NCBI GenBank assembly: GCA_039198835.1
Contig: JBCCTH010000030.1
Span: 1 to 18,667 of the forward strand
From: Shimia_B sp039198835
GTDB lineage: Bacteria > Pseudomonadota > Alphaproteobacteria > Rhodobacterales > Rhodobacteraceae
Length of the DNA: 18,667 nucleotides
Direction: 5' to 3'
A program made the position numbers and the translations under genes. The notes beneath the pieces were generated by a model. It saw only the letters and a program-made list of their open reading frames with translations. It was not told the DNA's origin and ran no database searches. Positions 1 to 6,837 of this stretch are shown here, piece by piece; within the stretch, counting starts at the first letter, position 1; every line of letters starts with the position of its first letter.

Positions 1-851
1 CGAAAGGGCTCGGATGTCCATTCCCAGACATTGCCGACCATGTTGAAAAGCCCGTAGCCATTGGGGGCGAAGCTCAGCGCGGGCGCGGTTGTCGCATAGC
101 CGTCGGCGGCGGTGTTTTGTTCGGGAAAGCGGCCTTGCCAGATATTGCAGGGGTAGGGGCCAGCGTCAGTCGGCGCGTCATCGCCCCAGGGGAAGATCAC
201 ATCGCCCAAACCCCCGCGCGCGGCATGCTCCCATTCCGCCTCGCTCGGCAAGCGCCCTCCCGCCCAGGCGGCATAGGCGCGGGCGTCGTTCCAGCTCACC
301 TGCACGACTGGATGATCAGGAAGCGCGGCGGCCTCACTTCCCGGTCCGTGGGGCGCGCGCCAGTTTGAGCCATCGACCCGCCGCCACCATTGCGCCTCTA
401 AAACGCCCTGCGTCGCGCCGACCGTTTCAGGCACTTGCGCCGCGAAGACAAATGACCAGCCGATATCTTCGGCCTCGGTAACATAACCTGTATCGGCCAC
501 GAATGCCGCGAAATGCGCATTGGTCACGGCTCCGCGTTCGATAAAGAAAGAGCGCAGCTTGGTCCGCCGCAAGGGGCCCTCACAATCGGCGGGCAGATAG
601 GGCTCTTGTGTTCCCAAAAGGGAAGCGCCACCGGAGATCTTGACCGCGTCGCGGCCAAGGCCGCCGCGGGCTTTTGCTCTCGCCTCTTGCTCGAACGGCG
701 CGGGCGCTGGCGCGGCGCGCGTTTCGGCGCCGCGACAGGCTTGCCCGGCGGGGCCCGCGCCGCGATCGGGCGTGCAGCAAGAATGTGTCTTGGCGACCAT
801 GGCAAGATGTTGAGCCTGTTGCGCCCGCTGCCGCAAGGGCCAATCCCCCAT
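1..851 (-). CDS. SUMF1/formylglycine-generating-enzyme family protein (partial, C-terminus beyond window)
   Basis: The minus-strand frame is open from 851 to the window edge. It encodes a FGE-sulfatase (SUMF1/EgtB/PvdO) domain. Family signatures seen are GAVTNAHFAAFV, WRAPHGPGS, HPVVQVSWNDARAYAAWAGG, RLPSEAEWEHAARGG, FPWGDD and, next to the edge, GLFNMVGNVWEWTSEPF. Upstream is a short KTHSCCTPDRGAG segment with a paired Cys, as in many bacterial SUMF1 proteins. Known family members oxidise a sulfatase active-site Cys to formylglycine, or act as non-haem iron enzymes. The C-terminal cysteines that would identify a true FGE lie outside the window, so the reaction cannot be assigned. No sulfatase gene is visible nearby. 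The start is uncertain: ATG at 851 follows an in-frame TAG directly, and ATG at 800, just before the CC motif, is equally reasonable. Neither has a strong Shine-Dalgarno. The gene is divergent from glmM. Confidence 0.88.
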   Translation of the reverse strand, partial: MGDWPLRQRAQQAQHLAMVAKTHSCCTPDRGAGPAGQACRGAETRAAPAPAPFEQEARAKARGGLGRDAVKISGGASLLGTQEPYLPADCEGPLRRTKLRSFFIERGAVTNAHFAAFVADTGYVTEAEDIGWSFVFAAQVPETVGATQGVLEAQWWRRVDGSNWRAPHGPGSEAAALPDHPVVQVSWNDARAYAAWAGGRLPSEAEWEHAARGGLGDVIFPWGDDAPTDAGPYPCNIWQGRFPEQNTAADGYATTAPALSFAPNGYGLFNMVGNVWEWTSEPF

Positions 852-958
852 CTAGGGCCATGGGCGGAGGCCAGCCAAAGAAAGGCCCGAGCGCGCCTTT
901 ACTGGACACATCGGGCGCGGGTGGCTAACCGTCGGGGCAAGCAAGTGGGGAAAACACC
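852..958. promoter_or_regulatory. Divergent intergenic region between the SUMF1-family gene and glmM
   Basis: This 107-base gap separates two divergent starts, so promoters for both directions should lie in or near it. I see no convincing -35/-10 pair. The only clear element is the GTGGGG purine run at 945-950, eight bases before the glmM ATG, which would serve as its ribosome-binding site. Confidence 0.4.
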
Positions 959-2299
959 ATGGCACGCGATCTCTTTGGCACGGATGGCATCCGTGGCCAG
1001 GCAAATACCTACCCGATGACGCCCGATACGGTGCTCAAGATCGGGGCCGCCGCGGGCCGCTACTTTCGACAAAGTGAACACGCCCACCGCGTGCTCATCG
1101 GCAAGGATACACGCCGCTCGGGTTATATGCTGGAAACAGCGCTCGCGGCGGGCTTCACGGCAACGGGGATGGATGCCGTCTTTCTGGGCCCGGTTCCGAC
1201 GCCGGCCGTGGGCATGCTCACGCGTTCGATGCGCGCCGATGTCGGGGTGATGATATCGGCCAGCCATAACCCCCATGAAGACAACGGGATCAAGTTTTTC
1301 GGCCCTGACGGCTTCAAGCTCTCGGACGGGGCCGAAGCGGAGATCGAAGAGATTTATCACGCCGGTCTCGATTTATGCGCGCCAGGTGATATCGGCGCGG
1401 CCGCGCGGCTCGAAAGCGCGACCGGTCGGTATGTTGAAATGGTGAAAGCGACGTTGCCTAAGAAGCTGCGCCTTGACGGGCTCAAGGTGGCGATCGATTG
1501 CGCGAACGGGGCCGCCTATAAAGCCGCGCCAGAAGTGCTTTGGGAGCTCGGCGCAGAGGTTATCCCCCTTGGGGTGAGCCCGAATGGATACAATATCAAC
1601 CAAGGCTGCGGGTCGACCGCGCCCGAAAAGCTGGCCGAGCGGGTTCGCGCGGAAGGGGCCGATGTCGGCATCGCGCTTGATGGCGATGCGGACAGGATCA
1701 TTCTCGTAGATGAGAACGGCCAGAAGGCCGATGGCGATCAGCTCATGGGCCTCATTGCCGGGCGCTGGGCGCAATCAGGCACTCTCAAGGGCGGGACACT
1801 TGTCGCCACGGTGATGTCAAATCTAGGCCTTGAACGCTGGCTCGGCGATCTCGGGATCGGCCTTCACCGAACGCAGGTGGGCGACCGTTACGTTGTCGAG
1901 GCGATGCGCCATCGCGGCTATAATCTGGGCGGCGAGCAATCTGGCCATATCGTCATGTCCGACCACGCCACCACGGGCGACGGGCTCTTGGCGGGGCTTC
2001 AGTTTTTGGGAACGATGGTCGAGACATCCGAGCCCGCGAGCCGCTTGGCGCGTGTCTTTGAACCTTGCCCGCAGAAGCTGGAGAACGTGCGCTTTAGCTC
2101 TGGCAGCCATCCTTTGGATGCCGGGGCCGTGAAGGAGGCCATCGCCGATGCCGAGGCCGCGCTGAAGGGGCGCGGGCGGCTCTTGATCCGCAAATCGGGG
2201 ACAGAGCCTTTGATCCGCGTCATGGCGGAGGCCGAGGATGAAAGCCTTTTGAACGCGGTGGTGGCCTCTGTCGCGAACGCGGTGCGCGACGCGGCTTGA
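959..2299 (+). CDS. glmM: Phosphoglucosamine mutase GlmM
   Basis: GlmM interconverts glucosamine-6-phosphate and glucosamine-1-phosphate in the cytoplasm, the step before GlmU in UDP-GlcNAc synthesis for peptidoglycan and lipopolysaccharide. The 446-residue length is normal for the family. The N-terminus reads LFGTDGIRG. The phosphoserine loop ISASHNPHEDNG puts the serine at residue 102, the same number as in E. coli GlmM. The metal loop is DGDADR, the sugar-specificity loop GGEQSGHIV, and the C-terminal phosphate-binding loop RKSGTEPLIRVM. All signatures are intact. The start is ATG 959, eight bases after a GTGGGG ribosome-binding site. In many alphaproteobacteria glmM sits beside folP or ftsH; here it is alone, with a divergent SUMF1-family gene upstream and an Rml-like unit 90 bases downstream. 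Confidence 0.97.
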   Translation: MARDLFGTDGIRGQANTYPMTPDTVLKIGAAAGRYFRQSEHAHRVLIGKDTRRSGYMLETALAAGFTATGMDAVFLGPVPTPAVGMLTRSMRADVGVMISASHNPHEDNGIKFFGPDGFKLSDGAEAEIEEIYHAGLDLCAPGDIGAAARLESATGRYVEMVKATLPKKLRLDGLKVAIDCANGAAYKAAPEVLWELGAEVIPLGVSPNGYNINQGCGSTAPEKLAERVRAEGADVGIALDGDADRIILVDENGQKADGDQLMGLIAGRWAQSGTLKGGTLVATVMSNLGLERWLGDLGIGLHRTQVGDRYVVEAMRHRGYNLGGEQSGHIVMSDHATTGDGLLAGLQFLGTMVETSEPASRLARVFEPCPQKLENVRFSSGSHPLDAGAVKEAIADAEAALKGRGRLLIRKSGTEPLIRVMAEAEDESLLNAVVASVANAVRDAA

Positions 2300-2389
2300 G
2301 AGCGGATTTGACGGGCGGGCGCGACGCGCGGCAGCCGATGTTTACGCTATGTTCATTTGGCGCGCCCTAGTTTGCCGAAAGGCGAGCGA

Positions 2390-3457
2390 ATGAGGACGCC
2401 CATGAAAATCATGATAACGGGCGGCGCGGGCTTTGTAGGCAACCATGTGATCCGTGAAGCGCTGGCCAGGGGCCATGAGATCGTCAACATCGATGCGTTG
2501 ACATTTTCTGCCTCGCTTTCGAGCATCTGGGAATTTGAAGAAGACGGCCGCTATGCGTTCGAGGTCTGCGATATTGCGGATGGTGCCGCGCTCGATGAGA
2601 TCTTTGAGCGCCATGCGCCCGGCGGCCTCATTCACCTCGCCGGTGACATGAATGAAAGCCGGGCCTGGGAAGATGCGCGCGCGGCCGCGACGACAAATGC
2701 GATGGGCGCGCTTTCGCTTCTGGAAGCAACGCGCAGATACCAGGGCGCGGGGGGGGATTTTCGTTTTCTGTTTGTGTCCTCTGGCGCGGTATATGGGGCA
2801 GGTGACGGGGCGCTTGCGCGCCCGGATGAAAGGCGCGCGCTCGCGCCGCAAACGCCGCTTTCAGCAACGATCACCGCGGCTGAAACGCTAGCCCTGACAT
2901 GGGCGCGTGCTTACGGGCTGCCGGTATTGGCCGCGCGCGGGGCCGCGAGCTATGGCCCCTGGCAAGCCCCGTCGCACCCGATCCCTCTGACCTTGGCGCG
3001 CGCTGTCGCCGGTGAGCCGATATTGGTGTCCGGCACGGGGGATGGGCGCTGCGAATGGCTGCATGTTCAAGACCATGCGCGCGCTTTGCTCGACCTCCTT
3101 GAACACGGCGACATTGGCGAGGCATATAACATCGCATCAGGTGCCGAGATGCGCGAGATTGATCTTGTGAGGGCTCTTTGCCGGCAATTGCAGGTCCAGC
3201 GCCCCGCGCGGCTGCCTTACAGCCGACTGATCACGCATCGCGAAAGCTTGACGCCTGCTTTCTCCTCTCCGCCGCTCGATGACGCAAAACTGAGAACTGC
3301 CTGCGGCTGGGCCCCTCAAATCTCGCTTGAAACGGGCCTCGCGGAGACGGTTGCTTGGTATCTTTCGCATCACGGGTGGTGGCGCCCCATCCTTGACAAG
3401 GCATGGCACTATCAGGGCGGCCAGATCGCCGCGTTTCCCGGTGCAATGGAGGCATGA
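2390..3457 (+). CDS. RmlB-like NAD-dependent epimerase/dehydratase homologue with a degenerate active site
   Basis: The 355-residue protein is an extended SDR closest by eye to dTDP-glucose 4,6-dehydratase. It has the intact dinucleotide loop GGAGFVG (residues 11-17), NIDALTF (RmlB usually DKLTY), RGAASYGPWQAPSHPIPL (RmlB SNNYGPYQFPEKLIPL) and EWLHVQDHARALL (222-234). The catalytic residues are gone. RmlB's TDEVYG acid pair is SGAVYG (131-136). The YxxxK segment, usually PYSASKAAAE, is PLSATITAAE (156-165), so both Tyr and Lys are lost. HVDRSI has become MNESRAW. The NAD pocket looks usable, but normal 4,6-dehydration should not occur. The start at 2390 follows AAGGCGAG; ATG 2402, with GAGGA before it, is an equally good alternative. 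It overlaps or abuts the next small gene and is followed by an equally degenerate RmlA homologue, so a shared non-catalytic role (binding or sensing nucleotide sugar) is inferred. Confidence 0.85.
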   Translation: MRTPMKIMITGGAGFVGNHVIREALARGHEIVNIDALTFSASLSSIWEFEEDGRYAFEVCDIADGAALDEIFERHAPGGLIHLAGDMNESRAWEDARAAATTNAMGALSLLEATRRYQGAGGDFRFLFVSSGAVYGAGDGALARPDERRALAPQTPLSATITAAETLALTWARAYGLPVLAARGAASYGPWQAPSHPIPLTLARAVAGEPILVSGTGDGRCEWLHVQDHARALLDLLEHGDIGEAYNIASGAEMREIDLVRALCRQLQVQRPARLPYSRLITHRESLTPAFSSPPLDDAKLRTACGWAPQISLETGLAETVAWYLSHHGWWRPILDKAWHYQGGQIAAFPGAMEA

Positions 3458-3459
3458 AC

Positions 3460-3702
3460 ATGGGTAGGGACGGATTCATCGGGCGGCTGCGGCTGAAAGC
3501 GGATCGCGCGCGAAGGCGCTTTGTCGTTGAGCCCGAGATCGGCGGGGGCGTGCGCATCTTAGAGGCCAAGCGCGGCCGCGATGCGGGCCCAAAGGCTGTC
3601 TTCCGGTCTTGCCGCTCTGGCGCGCGGCACAGAGAGCTGGCCATGCCTTGCCTTGCGAGCTCTGCGCACCGTCCCCTCAAAGACCCTGCGAGGCAGGACT
3701 AG
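3460..3702 (+). CDS. Small hypothetical protein between the RmlB-like and RmlA-like genes
   Basis: An 80-residue, arginine-rich, basic protein (begins MGRDGFIGRLRLKADRARRR) that I do not recognise. The case for translation is a perfect GGAGG at 3448-3452, seven bases before ATG 3460, lying inside the end of the RmlB-like gene. Another in-frame ATG at 3454 overlaps that gene's TGA in an ATGA junction, which would give translational coupling. The stop at 3702 is five bases before the RmlA-like start. The first 45 or so codons have GC-rich third positions like the neighbours; the second half (Cys, His, Pro, Arg rich) looks less protein-like. No membrane segment or signal peptide is visible. It could be a real small component of this three-gene unit, or the degraded remnant of a longer gene. 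Confidence 0.5.
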   Translation: MGRDGFIGRLRLKADRARRRFVVEPEIGGGVRILEAKRGRDAGPKAVFRSCRSGARHRELAMPCLASSAHRPLKDPARQD

Positions 3703-3707
3703 GTCAA

Positions 3708-4622
3708 ATGCAACCGTTCTTTTCCCGACATCTCGAACGCAAGGGGATCATCCATTACGGGCGCTCGGCGGCGCAAGGTGATGCGATCGGACCTTGCCAT
3801 AAAATAGCCCATCGGCCGGTCATCTTCTTTGCGCTCGCGACGCTGATATCCCTCAAGATCAGAGAGATCGCCATCGTAGCGCCCGGCACTTTGCATGACG
3901 ATCTTCGCGTGCTTTTGGGCGATGGGTTCCGCTTTGGAGTGAGGCTCGAATATCTCTGCGACACCCAAGCGCCGGGTCTTGCCGGAAGCTGCCTTGTCGC
4001 GCGTGATTTTCTCTCGGGCAGCCCATGCGCGCTTCTTGCGGGCAACAGCATTTTGAGCGTGGCTGATCTTTATGGCCGCGCGGGGGCTTTGGCGCATTTG
4101 CAGCGCGGCGCGACGGTCTTTTCCGTGCCTTGGTCGGGAGGTGCGCTAGAGCCTGGCGCGCAGACGGCCCTGGGCGCGCAAGACACCGGGCCGCGACAGG
4201 CGGGCCATGAAAAGTTCGCCGGGCTCTTCCTCCTCGATGCGCGCGCGCCTTCGCTGGCGAGTTGGCTGGCAGAAGATGCCAACGGTGCGCGACAGATTAT
4301 CGATTTGCTGGGCCTTTATGAGAGCGCCTGCGATCTCCACCTGGTGGACCTAAGCGCCTCGGCGAATGTTTTTACGGTCGATGGCTCCGCCGCCGCAGAA
4401 GCGGCGGAGGAATTTGTGACAACGCAGGATCGCCGTTGTAATGGGTTTTTTGGCGCGCCAGAGCTTGAAGCCCTGCGCCAGGGCTTCGCGGCCCGTCGCA
4501 GCGTCAGAGCATGGGCCGATGCCCATGCGGCAGAGCCCTATGGCGCGGCTCTGGCGCGCGCTCTTCGCCCGGTCTCGCCGATGCCGAGCGAAGCCTCCGA
4601 GCGACGCGCCGCCGGGCTTTGA
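3708..4622 (+). CDS. RmlA-like nucleotidyltransferase homologue with a degenerate active site
   Basis: The 304-residue protein aligns by eye along the whole of glucose-1-phosphate thymidylyltransferase. RKGIIHYGRSAAQGD takes the place of KGIILAGGSGTRLxPxT; IREIAIVAPGTLHDDLRVLL and GDGFRFGVRLEY match the core; DGLAQAFIIGEEFI is matched by PGLAGSCLVARDFL. LLAGNSI (109-115) replaces VLGDNI. EKFAGLFLLDARAPSLA and EEFVTTQDRRCNGFFG match the C-terminal half. The G-rich nucleotide and triphosphate loop, with its Arg, is lost. The first metal Asp (LGDNI) is replaced, and the second (WLDTG) aligns with VFTVDG out of register. Transferase activity is therefore unlikely, although length and core are kept without stops or frameshifts. 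ATG 3708 is chosen because AGGA at 3695-3698 lies nine bases upstream and the protein then begins like RmlA; the same frame is open to 3609. It ends the RmlB-like unit. Confidence 0.8.
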   Translation: MQPFFSRHLERKGIIHYGRSAAQGDAIGPCHKIAHRPVIFFALATLISLKIREIAIVAPGTLHDDLRVLLGDGFRFGVRLEYLCDTQAPGLAGSCLVARDFLSGSPCALLAGNSILSVADLYGRAGALAHLQRGATVFSVPWSGGALEPGAQTALGAQDTGPRQAGHEKFAGLFLLDARAPSLASWLAEDANGARQIIDLLGLYESACDLHLVDLSASANVFTVDGSAAAEAAEEFVTTQDRRCNGFFGAPELEALRQGFAARRSVRAWADAHAAEPYGAALARALRPVSPMPSEASERRAAGL

Positions 4623-4675
4623 GCGCCGTGTCTGCCCTCTTCTTGGAGGTTCGGAGAGGCGCGTTTGTTTAAGAT

Positions 4676-4693
4676 GCGGGCGGGCCCACCCGC
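4676..4693. repeat. GC-rich inverted repeat, possible transcription terminator for the RmlA-like unit
   Basis: GCGGGCGGGCCCACCCGC is an 18-base near-perfect palindrome with one mismatched pair. It lies 54 bases after the RmlA-like stop and can form a strong stem. No T-run follows (the next bases are C-rich), so it is not a standard intrinsic terminator. It could still stall polymerase or protect a 3' end. Confidence 0.35.
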
Positions 4694-4765
4694 CCCCCCA
4701 CACGCTGCGCACGCCATTGGGCGTTGCCCCTTTCCCCCGGGAGGTTTGGGGCTGGCGAAAGCGGG
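4694..4765. repeat. Candidate Rhodobacteraceae-type intergenic repeat
   Basis: A C-rich run with ACGCTGCGCACGCC is followed by TTTCCCCCGGGAGGTTTGG and then GGCGAAAGC. From memory it resembles the short intergenic element common after genes in Rhodobacterales genomes, with a CCCCCGGGATATTTG-like core and an AGAAAGC-like tail. Only one copy lies in the window, so repetition cannot be shown here. Confidence 0.35.
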
Positions 4766-5685
4766 CGGATCGGGTTTGTTGTTTGGGCTTGTTTTGAATG
4801 GGGTGAGGACGTGCGCGACTGATCTTTACCTCAAAAATTTGATGTTGCATCGGGGCGCGGGCTTTTCGCGCTGCGATGCTTGCTTCTTTTGAGGTTGCCA
4901 GGGGTTGGTTTTTTGCTGTCGCAGAAACATGGCCATGGCTGAGGGCTTGCAGCCAGGGGTTTCGTCGCTCGGTTTGCTGCTATGATCGACGGCACTTTGT
5001 CAGCCGATGCTGGCTGTCTCGCCTGATGCGGTGTGTCAGACATATGCGCAGGCGTATTTGGGTGTCAGGCGGCGCTCAAGCCGCTCCATAAACCCCCGGA
5101 AACCTCGGGCTGCTTGCGCGATAGCAGCGCGCCCGCCAAATCGATGGGGATGGCCGCCCCGGGGCAAAGGATGTAGGTCCATTCTCGGTTCCGTTTATTA
5201 GAGGGAGTGGGCGAGCTCTAGGGTCAGGGCCGATAAACGCCACGCCCTCAGTTCGCCGGATATGACCGCAGCGGTCGTTGCGGCACTTTGAAATAGACCC
5301 ACTCTTCCTTCAGTCCTGCGCTTTGTCTGCGGTCAAATCTGGCAAATCTTCGAGGGCAATAGGAACTACAACCATCTCGGCCATGTACGTCTCTTGAATG
5401 TAGAACCACGACAAACGCGAGACGCACCTGTCTGATCTCACGAAGTTTCTCTTGCTGAGGGCGCGGAAGTAAGAGGCCCCGTCCTAGCGAAATATATATC
5501 ACAGCGCTGAACGTTTCTTTGGGCCTCTTTGCGCGGTGGTTGCGGCGTTTTTTGCGTGCGTCACGGGTCAATCAAGAGCGATGACAACATTGGATGCGTC
5601 CGCATTATGGCCGCGCGGATGGCATTGAAGGCCTGTGCGATACGGGCCTCTAAAAATGATCAGCAGCCGTTGGAAACAGGCGAGC

Positions 5686-6172
5686 GAAAATCGCTTCATC
5701 CGTATAAGAGGGATCGTTTTCGCCGATTGCTGCGAGACAAATCTATAATGATCCACGCGACAGGCCTGACCCAAGGGGCAAAGCGGCCCGTTTGATCGTG
5801 GGATAGGCGGCATGAAAACACGGTTGCTCGCGGCTTGCGGCAGGCAGTGAAGCGCCCGATGCTTTGTCACCGTCGGTGAGGTCAGCGACGTCTGAGAGAT
5901 GGGCGCGCGCAGCTTGAAGAGGAAGATCTGGGGCTCAGGGAGCGCGGCTATGAAGCGCACTGGCCCCAAGACACGTTGAAAATCAAAGGGTTACGGGCAT
6001 GCATCCCAGGTTGCTGCTGGCGCGAGACGTCGGTGGAGCGGCCCCAGTGCCGCGAGAAGCGCGCAGCCGGATCACCGTTATCTGCGCAAGGTTGCAACAT
6101 TGGCGGCAAATAGACCCCTGAAATCACAGGCGCACAAGATCATCCTGCCAGCGCGCGCTTTACCGACTTGAA
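5686..6172 (+). pseudogene. Decayed IS5-type transposase relic
   Basis: Pieces of an IS5-group transposase occur in the right order on the plus strand but in changing frames. They are: ENRFIRIRGIVFA from 5686 (compare YNRFIRWSRRGVF); MIHAT from 5748 (MIDAT); DRGIGGMKTRLLAACG from 5794 (GRSRGGMTTKLHAVCD); VGEVSDV then a stop then EMGARS around 5872-5910 (AGQVSDYIGARAL); RGYEAHWPQDTLKIKGL plus RACIPG from 5943 (DRGYDADWFRDALKxKGIxxCIP); RSRITVICARLQHWRQI from 6062 (RNRIEIMFGRLKDWRRI); and KIILPARAL from 6136 (KTFxSAIxLAA). Several frameshifts and in-frame stops mean it cannot be active. The N-terminal third and the terminal inverted repeats were not found. The DDE motif cannot be rebuilt reliably; the RGY block corresponds to its second Asp region. 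Confidence 0.65.
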
Positions 6173-6837
6173 GTCCAGCCCCTGCATTTTCGCAGTGAGC
6201 ATGCTGCGCGTCAGCCGACGACAGGACCCGGGCCCGATCGACACTCTGCCGCCGCGGCGGCAGGTTGGCGAGGTCAGCCGCGCAGAGCCAGCTCGCTCTC
6301 AGAGCGCGGAGCTACCAGGGCTGTGTCCCGCGCTCCCTGGGGGCGTTCCTCCCGGCTTCTTGTTTCCCGGATTTATTATGCGCCGAAGACTAGCCAGTTC
6401 AGAAGGCGACCCTCGTTGTTTTCATAGGAGAGACTTCAGAGCGTTCTTTGGGGCCATGAAAGTAAGATCCAAAGCAAGTGACCAAGCGTGCGGATGAGCA
6501 GATCGGCCTTGCAATGCTTGACCTCGCGCGGCGTCCCCGGCCAGCACTCATCCTGGCACTTTTGCGCGCTAAAATCGGCGGCCATGACCCGCCTTTCGAT
6601 CTCTGCATGCGGGTCGCAGGCTTCTTTTTCATCGGGGTTCGCCGAACAAGGGCGCCGTTTTCCGCGCTTGGGCCATGGTCGGTTGCGTTTCTCGGATGAC
6701 CGCTATCCCACCATCAAAGCGTGGCCATTTCAGCGAGCACGCCTTCCGAAATGGGCCGCACCTCTCGCAAACCTGGTCACCCCGCGCCGATCCGCACTGG
6801 CATTGCACAAGATCGCAACTGAGCCGAAAGTGCAGGC
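6173..6837. other. Gene-poor stretch between the transposase relic and the MFS gene
   Basis: No recognisable gene. A 73-codon frame opens with GTG at 6478 and ends at 6699. It has a hydrophobic middle but no Shine-Dalgarno, no known family and competing frames, so I do not call it. A perfect 18-base palindrome at 6246-6263 is listed separately. The promoter of the MFS gene should lie near the right end, but I see no clear -35/-10 pair. Confidence 0.45.
6246..6263. repeat. Perfect 18-base GC palindrome
   Basis: CTGCCGCCGCGGCGGCAG is its own reverse complement. It lies 75 bases after the transposase relic in non-coding sequence. It has no spacer loop and no T-run, so a terminator is unlikely. 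A symmetric protein-binding site or chance in GC-rich DNA are the alternatives. Confidence 0.4.

Larger units (their letters stand above)
4623..5685. other. Gene-poor stretch after the RmlA-like gene
   Basis: I find no convincing gene here on either strand. Open frames are short and do not resemble proteins. The base composition drifts: 4790-5000 and 5200-5560 are more AT-rich than the coding neighbours. The first 150 bases contain a GC-rich hairpin and a Rhodobacteraceae-like repeat, listed separately. The rest may be decayed sequence belonging to the same island as the transposase relic that follows. Confidence 0.5.

Noticed and set aside
2357..2389. Upstream TTG start extending the RmlB-like protein by 11 residues
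   Set aside because: ATG 2390 and ATG 2402 each have a Shine-Dalgarno and sit closer to the usual MKIMITGG start; the extension has no support.
3609..3707. N-terminal extension of the RmlA-like frame
   Set aside because: The extra 33 residues (Pro/Cys/Arg rich) match nothing in RmlA and overlap the small upstream ORF; ATG 3708 has its own ribosome-binding site.
4831..5091. Overlapping 70-71 codon frames on both strands
   Set aside because: Composition is unlike the confirmed genes, no family is recognised, and the two frames overlap each other.
5221..5241. GGGTCAGGGCCGATAAACGCC considered as a terminal inverted repeat of the IS5 relic
   Set aside because: No matching inverted copy was found downstream of 6172, and it lies too far from the first transposase block.
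5248..5571. 107-codon minus-strand frame in the gene-poor stretch
   Set aside because: Very Arg-rich, no Shine-Dalgarno, no recognisable family and no neighbouring gene on that strand.
6478..6699. 73-codon GTG-start frame upstream of the MFS gene
   Set aside because: No ribosome-binding site, other open frames overlap it, and it resembles no family; it may be decayed sequence.
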